Below are positions 58,571-64,000 of a stretch of 64,000 nt of DNA, in pieces. The stretch is from Coffea arabica (Eukaryota > Streptophyta > Magnoliopsida > Gentianales > Rubiaceae): assembly GCF_036785885.1 (NCBI RefSeq), contig NC_092320.1:18477557-18541556 (forward strand), given 5' to 3'. The position numbers and the translations under genes were made by a program. The notes under the pieces were generated by a model. The model was not told the origin of the DNA. It searched no databases and saw only the letters and a list, made by a program, of their open reading frames with translations. The number at the start of each line of letters is the position of its first letter. The stretch's first letter is position 1.

Positions 58571-61500
58571 TATGAATTTTTTTATTTTAGTAGTGAAATT
58601 ACATATATATCCATAATATTTTTATTATTTATTAAGAAAAATAACTATTAAAATAAAATAATTATTCTTTATTTTTTTAAACTCTAATAGGCTCGAATTT
58701 GAGATCTACTTTGAACTCAAATTTTACATTGAAAGCTCATCAAATTTGAGTTCGAATTTGATCTTAATAAAATTGAGTCAAGACTCGGATCGATTAGGCT
58801 AAAATTTGCAGCCCTAGGCGGGAAGGATTGTAAGTACTTAAGAAAAAAAAATCCCTGTTAAAACTTAAAAATAGTGCACGGTTAATTCACACTAAATTAC
58901 AATCTTTAAAAGGTTGTGCACGGTTTCCTGCCCCTTCTTTCCGTGTGTGATCTTTGTCCAAGTTTGAAGCTAAAATGCAATCAAAACTTTCCTTTGCGCC
59001 GTGTAGCTTTTGCCCGACTTTGAAGTTGAAGTGCAATCAAAACTCTCCTTTTCCAAATCTTTGCCATTTACTTTCCTTATGGTACTCTGCTATTAAACAC
59101 CAATTCCAAGTCGTTAGTGCTTTAGGGCAAAAAGAACAACAGTAATTGGATCAATTATTCGCATTTCAAGATTGATTCTCTTCAAAGATTTATTAATTTG
59201 TTTCACCCATGACACGCTTTACACTTCTTTCATAGTTGTCAAGAAGGTTAGAAAATTAGCAATTTCTTTTCTTGGGGTACAATGGAAAAAAATTTTTAAG
59301 AAAAAAAAAAGATGGGAAACACCTCCAATTATTAAAGTGACCGATCCTTTAATCACGGAGAACTAAAATAGAAAACAGAGAACCAATCAATCAGAAAACA
59401 GCCATTTTTCCCTCGACGTCAATGAAGTCATGTATTACGACATATGACAACCTTCGTATTCAGGTACGCCCAATATCAAGTTTCTTCTAAAGCTTGATCT
59501 TTGAGTATGTCTTGCAAGCTACTTTTCCTAGACATTTAACACCTATCCTTTTCCAGAAAATAGCAATTTAATTGGAACAAGCGATTCTGCTGTCAATTTC
59601 TATCCTAAATATTCTACGTCTTCTGATTCGTCATGTACCAAATGCACTTGATTTTCAGATTTGTTGAATTTAGCATTGACTATATTACTCTAAGAAGGAA
59701 GCAAACTCTGTTGAGCTATAAACTTTTTCTTCTTTCAAGGTTGAAAAAACATGCCAAAACTTTATGGGTTAATTCTATATACAATGATAGTATATACACT
59801 ATTACGATTAGATACTTGACAACTATACAATTGGATGCTTTATGGATTAATTCTATAGGCAATGATAGTATATACACTATTACGGTTAGATGTTTGAGAA
59901 CTATACAATGATAGTACATACACTGTTACGGTTGGATGCTTGACAACTAATATGAATTCTAATTGTATAGTTCTCAAGCATCCAATTATAATAATATCGA
60001 CACTGTCGGTGCATATAAGATTAATTCAACTTTATTATCAAAATAATTGTAACGTGCAAACTTGTTTAAATTCAAAGTTCGCAGGAGAACAAATCCTTTT
60101 TTTTTTTCTTTTTTGGTTTTTGACTCTCGTATCGTTAAGACTAGCCTCGAGTCCAATATCCAAATGCCCTTGTTTTCTAAAAGTGCAGGTAATATGCATG
60201 TTATTGCAAACCACGAGATAGTGTTGTTGAAAAATTAAACCAAGCTTATTTCATTTATTAGTTTAGTTTGTTAGATTAAAGTAGTTACTATAAGTAATTA
60301 CATGATAGAGTATTAGTCAGTTTCCTATTAGTATATTAGTCGGATCTGAAGTTTTATTTTTTTTTTTCATGGTAGATTAGGAAATCTCAAGTCAATTCCT
60401 AGTAAGTTTTGGTTTGTAATTATGTTTATTTTGGATGTTTTATAATCTATAAATACTATTAATCTAGTACGTTGTTAATTGAAGAGTTGAGTTGAATTGA
60501 AACAAGTCGTGAGATAGAGGAAAAGCCTCTAAGAATTGTTATTAGTGAGTTGTGGGTAAGTGAAAAGTTGCGACTTGATTTTGTTATTATTAAATCTAAG
60601 AATTGTTATTAGTGAGTTGTAAGCGACAGGTTATGACTAAATATTGTTATTGTTAAGTTTTGATAAAATAAAGTTATTGAGTGTTTATTAGTGTTTGTTA
60701 TCCTCTTCTTTCCACATATTTTTATGCGTGTTAAAATAGCTTTCGATGTGCTTGTGCATTTTTGTGCTAACAAGTGTATTTTCATGAACTAAAAGTACTC
60801 ATTGTTCTGAAGGACTAAACGAAATTGCAACAAATGAGATTGTTATTTTGCACATTTATTTTGTGCTTAACTAGAGGATTTTGGAGGTGTCACATAACTC
60901 TCAGTGATCTCATAGCACTTGATTTCACTTTATTGAATTAATACTTCTGGAAGTGAAAGAGTGATTTTATTGCAAACTTTACATTTTCTCCACAGACTAA
61001 TTTTCCCAGCGAGGTTCTTATTGATATTCATTAATTTTAGAGCTATCAAAAAAAAAAAATTTTTTGAAAAGTAACTAAAATTTCTATTGCAAAATGTAGT
61101 TTTGCTAATTGCCGACAAGTCTTCTTTCCCTTGATTGTCCCTTATGTTTTGAGACATCTTTTTGACATTTTGGAGATTTTGTCTCCCTCCCCCAAAAGAC
61201 AACAAAATCTCTTTCACCTAACTTTTGCCATACAATGATGTTAACTACTATTCCACTTTGACTATTTTTTGAATAGTTGATCTAATAAATGTTGCTTCCA
61301 TTAAATGCTTTAGTATGGAATAGACTTCTCTCCATTTTTCCTCAATACACCCTTAGATGATTGCCACATGGATTCCCACATTCTGCTTTGGTTATTACCT
61401 ACTGAAAGATTGTTTATGGTGTCAAAAACAAAAATCTCTTAATTGCGTGCATACTTTTCAACAACTTATTTTGTTTTATTGTCATTTTTAATCTACCAAA

Positions 61501-62067
61501 AATTGAATGAAATTAGGTTTTTGGTTATATCCACTCTTAGATTTAAAATCTCAATTAATTACAATTGCATGAGTTTAGGCATTCTCTTCCTAAACATGCG
61601 AAATGAACATTTACAACTAACAAACTATGCTATTTTATAGTTGTGTACTTCGACTTGATTTTAACCAACTGTCATAGAGTAGTTGACCACTAAGAAAGAT
61701 TTAAAATTTTACTTAGGTATAGGTTAAGGGATACATTCTAAAAATCTAAAGTTCCTGAAAAACACCCATCTGAATCGGTGATGATTCAGCTTCCCGTTCC
61801 TCCTTGTTCTCTTTGGGTCACCTCCTCCCCTGGCAAAAAAGAGTAGGTAGAAAAATGAGTGGTTCACTTAAATTTCATATGTTACTCGTGTTCAAGCCTT
61901 TATCTTTTTTTCAAGCCTTCAAGCTCTAGTTCCCACTCGGCCCCTTTAGGTCACCCCCTCCCCTGGCAAAAAAACAAAGGAGTTGACCTTGAATATGTCC
62001 AAAATTTGTTTTCTTAGGACAATAAGAAAGAGTAGGTAGAGAAATGAGTGGTTCACTTAAATTTCAT
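58571..62067. other. Region between the two 0.6-kb repeats
   Basis: About 3.5 kb with no coding evidence. It holds CTCGAATTTGAG-type motifs near 58.7 kb, a MITE at 59.77-60.03 kb and AT-rich sequence. A short direct repeat at 60527-60551 and 60596-60620 shares TCTAAGAATTGTTATTAGTG, then AGTTG. Confidence 0.5.
59767..60030. mobile_element. TATACACT-family MITE with triplicated left end
   Basis: The left end GGTTAATTCTATATACAATG is matched in reverse by GAATTAATCTTATATGCACC at the right. The left-end segment ATGATAGTATATACACTATT, followed by ACGRTTAGATRYTTGA, is repeated three times (about 59784, 59861 and 59909), with decreasing completeness. This is a tandem duplication inside the element. 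Confidence 0.65.
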
Positions 62068-62830
62068 ATGTTACACATGTTCAAGCCTTCACCATTTTTT
62101 CTTTCTCTACGTACGATTTAGAATCTTCTTTAGAAAAAAAAATATTAATCATATCATAATATATATTTATATGAAAATAATATATTTTTATCAATAAATA
62201 GAAGTTCATTTAAATGTTAATAACATTTCTATCAAACAAATTTAGAAAAATGAAATAGAAAGAGGGAAGTAATGCAACATCAACGAATTCATTTGAATTC
62301 GGCTCATTAAAAACTATTTCATGGTTGAGAAACTACAAAAAACTAATGTCCAGCCGGATTCATTGGTAATACACTCACTAAATTTAACTCCATAATGAAA
62401 TATTAAATGCATAAATCCATGTGCTTGATTATTGATAGTTAAATCCTATTACGGGAAAGGATGGGTTGGGTCATTTAAGAAAAGGGGGCATAAATGCAAG
62501 GTCACATATAAGAACCCTCTCACTTATACTAAAAGAAAAAAAAAATTTCTATTATAGGTGAAGGGTTGGATTGGAGGGAAAGGTGTGAGTAGGCTATAAA
62601 CGAATCAAATTACTCGCGAAAGGGAAGATTGGATGACAATTAGGTTTGATGGTAAGGTGGGAGTAAGCTACAAACGAATCAAGCTACTCGCAAGTAGGTT
62701 TGATCAAAGTTTGATTTGACTTCGACGAAGTCGAGCTATCGAACTTGAGCTGACCAAAATTTGTTTTCTTAGGATCACAAGAAAGAGTAGGTAGAGAGAT
62801 GAGTGGTTAACTTAAATTTCATATGTTACT
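61837..62830 (+). repeat. Direct repeats of a GAGTAGGTAGA...CATATGTTAC segment
   Basis: GAGTAGGTAGAAAAATGAGT, followed by GGTTCACTTAAATTTCATATGTTAC, occurs near 61846, 62029 and 62786 with few changes. CCAAAATTTGTTTTCTTAGG precedes it at about 61999 and 62755, giving a unit of roughly 755 bp that contains repeat copy B. TCCCCTGGCAAAAAA also occurs twice (61826 and 61961). Confidence 0.7.
62068..62700 (+). repeat. Dispersed 0.6-kb repeat, copy B
   Basis: It begins TGTTACACATGTTCAAGCCT and follows copy A through TATCAATAAATAGAAGTTCA and the SINE-like GGATGGGTTGGG segment to GGTTTGATGGTAAGGTGGGA. No ORF of note. Confidence 0.75.
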
Positions 62831-62886
62831 CCTTATTTTGATCCATTGCTCAAAAGTATAGCTTCCTTGCTCTAGGGCCCGTAGGC

Positions 62887-62888
<2 letters not shown>

Positions 62889-62943
<55 letters not shown>
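62889..62943. repeat. (TTA)n microsatellite, about 18 units
   Basis: An uninterrupted TTA/ATT trinucleotide run of about 54 bp. It should be length-variable between individuals. Confidence 0.95.
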
Positions 62944-64000
62944 TTGGGGTTGTGATTACAAGTAGACCACAATTTGTGGAATCGTTACTGTGGTTTTGTA
63001 CAAAGCGTGTGGTGATGAGGAAGACCTCATTAGTATTCCCATTTGGATAAAATATTATATTCAATTGCAATTAGACATCTTGATTAGACTGTTAAGTGCT
63101 ATAATTAAATGAAAATAATTGGCACACAATTCAGAATTCTAATGCAACACTTACAAGTAACAATTTCCTGGATTTATGAGATTGCTTCCCTAAGCAAAAA
63201 TCCTAGCTGCAAAACCGTTGCTATGAGTATTCGGTAATCATATAGCAGAAAATAAGCGAACAGCTCCATGAAATTAACTTTTCATTAAAAGTATAAGTGG
63301 GAAATTAACCAAGTAAAATATCCTTAAAATACTTATTTGGAAGCGCTGTTTGGGAAGTAACAATCCGAATAATATTGGGAAGTAACAATCGATTCCACCT
63401 CTCGAATCCCTTTAAAAAGGCTATTTCACTACTAATTTCAAATTTCAAAATATCAAATTAAAGGGTTTTTATACTTCTCACGAACCTCTAATAAAATTTT
63501 TTATAATATTTTTTTAAAAGGTGGAACGAAGAAAAAGTTATCCTTATAAGTTTCAATGTATAGAGAAGGAAATTGAAGGAGTTTTTGAAATGAGTTTGTC
63601 TGTTTGAGACTTGAAATTATATTAACAAAAAGATAGAAAGAAGAAGAATATAGATAAAATGAGACTTTTATTTATTTATATTTATTTTTAAGGTTGTTGA
63701 CTTAAGTTGTGGGGCAAATCAAGCAAATGTAAAAATATTAAAGGTTGTGAGGGCAATTATCTACAAATGTGGGGGCAATTATAATTTTTATGGTATTCAA
63801 CCTATCATTCCAAGTTTTCAGTATCATATAGGTTAGTTAAGAGAAATATCCAACTTACCATTCCAAATTTTGAGTGTCATAGTTAAACAAAAAAAAATTA
63901 GACATATATCTAACCTGTCGTTCCAATTTTTAACATGTTATATTATTGATAGGAGTCTTCACAAATCTATTTGATTGTGGAAGGAACAAAAACTAGTTGG
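62944..64000. other. Right edge without a recognised gene
   Basis: AT-rich sequence with short direct repeats such as TTGGGAAGTAACAATC (about 63350-63390) and CATTCCAAGTTTT/CATTCCAAATTTT (about 63808-63880). No coding signal was seen. Confidence 0.5.

Noticed and set aside
59767-59990. Repeats with spacers resembling a short CRISPR-like array
   Set aside because: Plant nuclear context, imperfect copies, uneven spacing, and the repeats are the terminus of a MITE.

Overview
This window is plant nuclear DNA. It is AT-rich, the genes have short GT-AG introns and TATA boxes, and the long gaps are packed with small TIR elements and tRNA-derived SINEs. The proteins are plant-specific or plant-like: ERD15 with a PAM2 motif, BPG2 chloroplast GTPase, a GASA/snakin peptide and a PICBP-type calmodulin-binding protein. 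I judge it a eudicot, possibly an asterid; the species cannot be fixed from the sequence. No bacterial features, CRISPR arrays, rRNA or functional tRNA genes were seen.

Layout. 0-3.4 kb: a 1.7 kb AT-rich TIR element and other repeats. 3.4-5.3 kb: ERD15-like gene (+). 6.05-6.62 kb: a clean hAT-type MITE with an 8-bp target duplication. 7.0-10.9 kb: BPG2 (-), four coding exons including one GC-AG intron. 11.1-11.7 kb: a long fold-back element in the shared upstream region. 12.8-18.9 kb: GPI1/PIG-Q (+), nine coding exons, head-to-head with BPG2. 19.5-20.4 kb: intronless PP2C phosphatase (-), tail-to-tail with GPI1. 20.5-27.2 kb: MITE-rich gap. 27.4-28.5 kb: GASA gene (+), four exons. 29.9-44.4 kb: four dispersed, same-strand (-), single-exon paralogues of a short protein that starts with a conserved FFPTDF motif; the third copy carries a frameshift. 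Transposon-derived sequence separates them (Tourist/Harbinger-like element, probable solo LTR, Stowaway MITE). 44.8 kb: a complete SINE. 48.0-52.3 kb: PICBP-like gene (-), four coding exons, two tandem modules each ending in a plant calmodulin-binding domain. 52.9-64 kb: no gene recognised; duplications, a SINE, a Harbinger-like MITE and a 0.6 kb repeat pair.

Functionally the genes are ordinary euchromatic neighbours, not an operon: ABA/stress signalling (ERD15), plastid ribosome biogenesis (BPG2), GPI-anchor synthesis (GPI1), PP2C dephosphorylation, a secreted cysteine-rich peptide (GASA) and calcium/calmodulin signalling (PICBP). From memory, BPG2 and GPI1 are also adjacent in Arabidopsis (At3g57180/At3g57170), which would make this a conserved pair. 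The least described items are the FFPTDF cluster and six micro-insertions, each a short poly(A)-tailed insert between 10-17 bp direct repeats, which look like extremely 5'-truncated retroposons.
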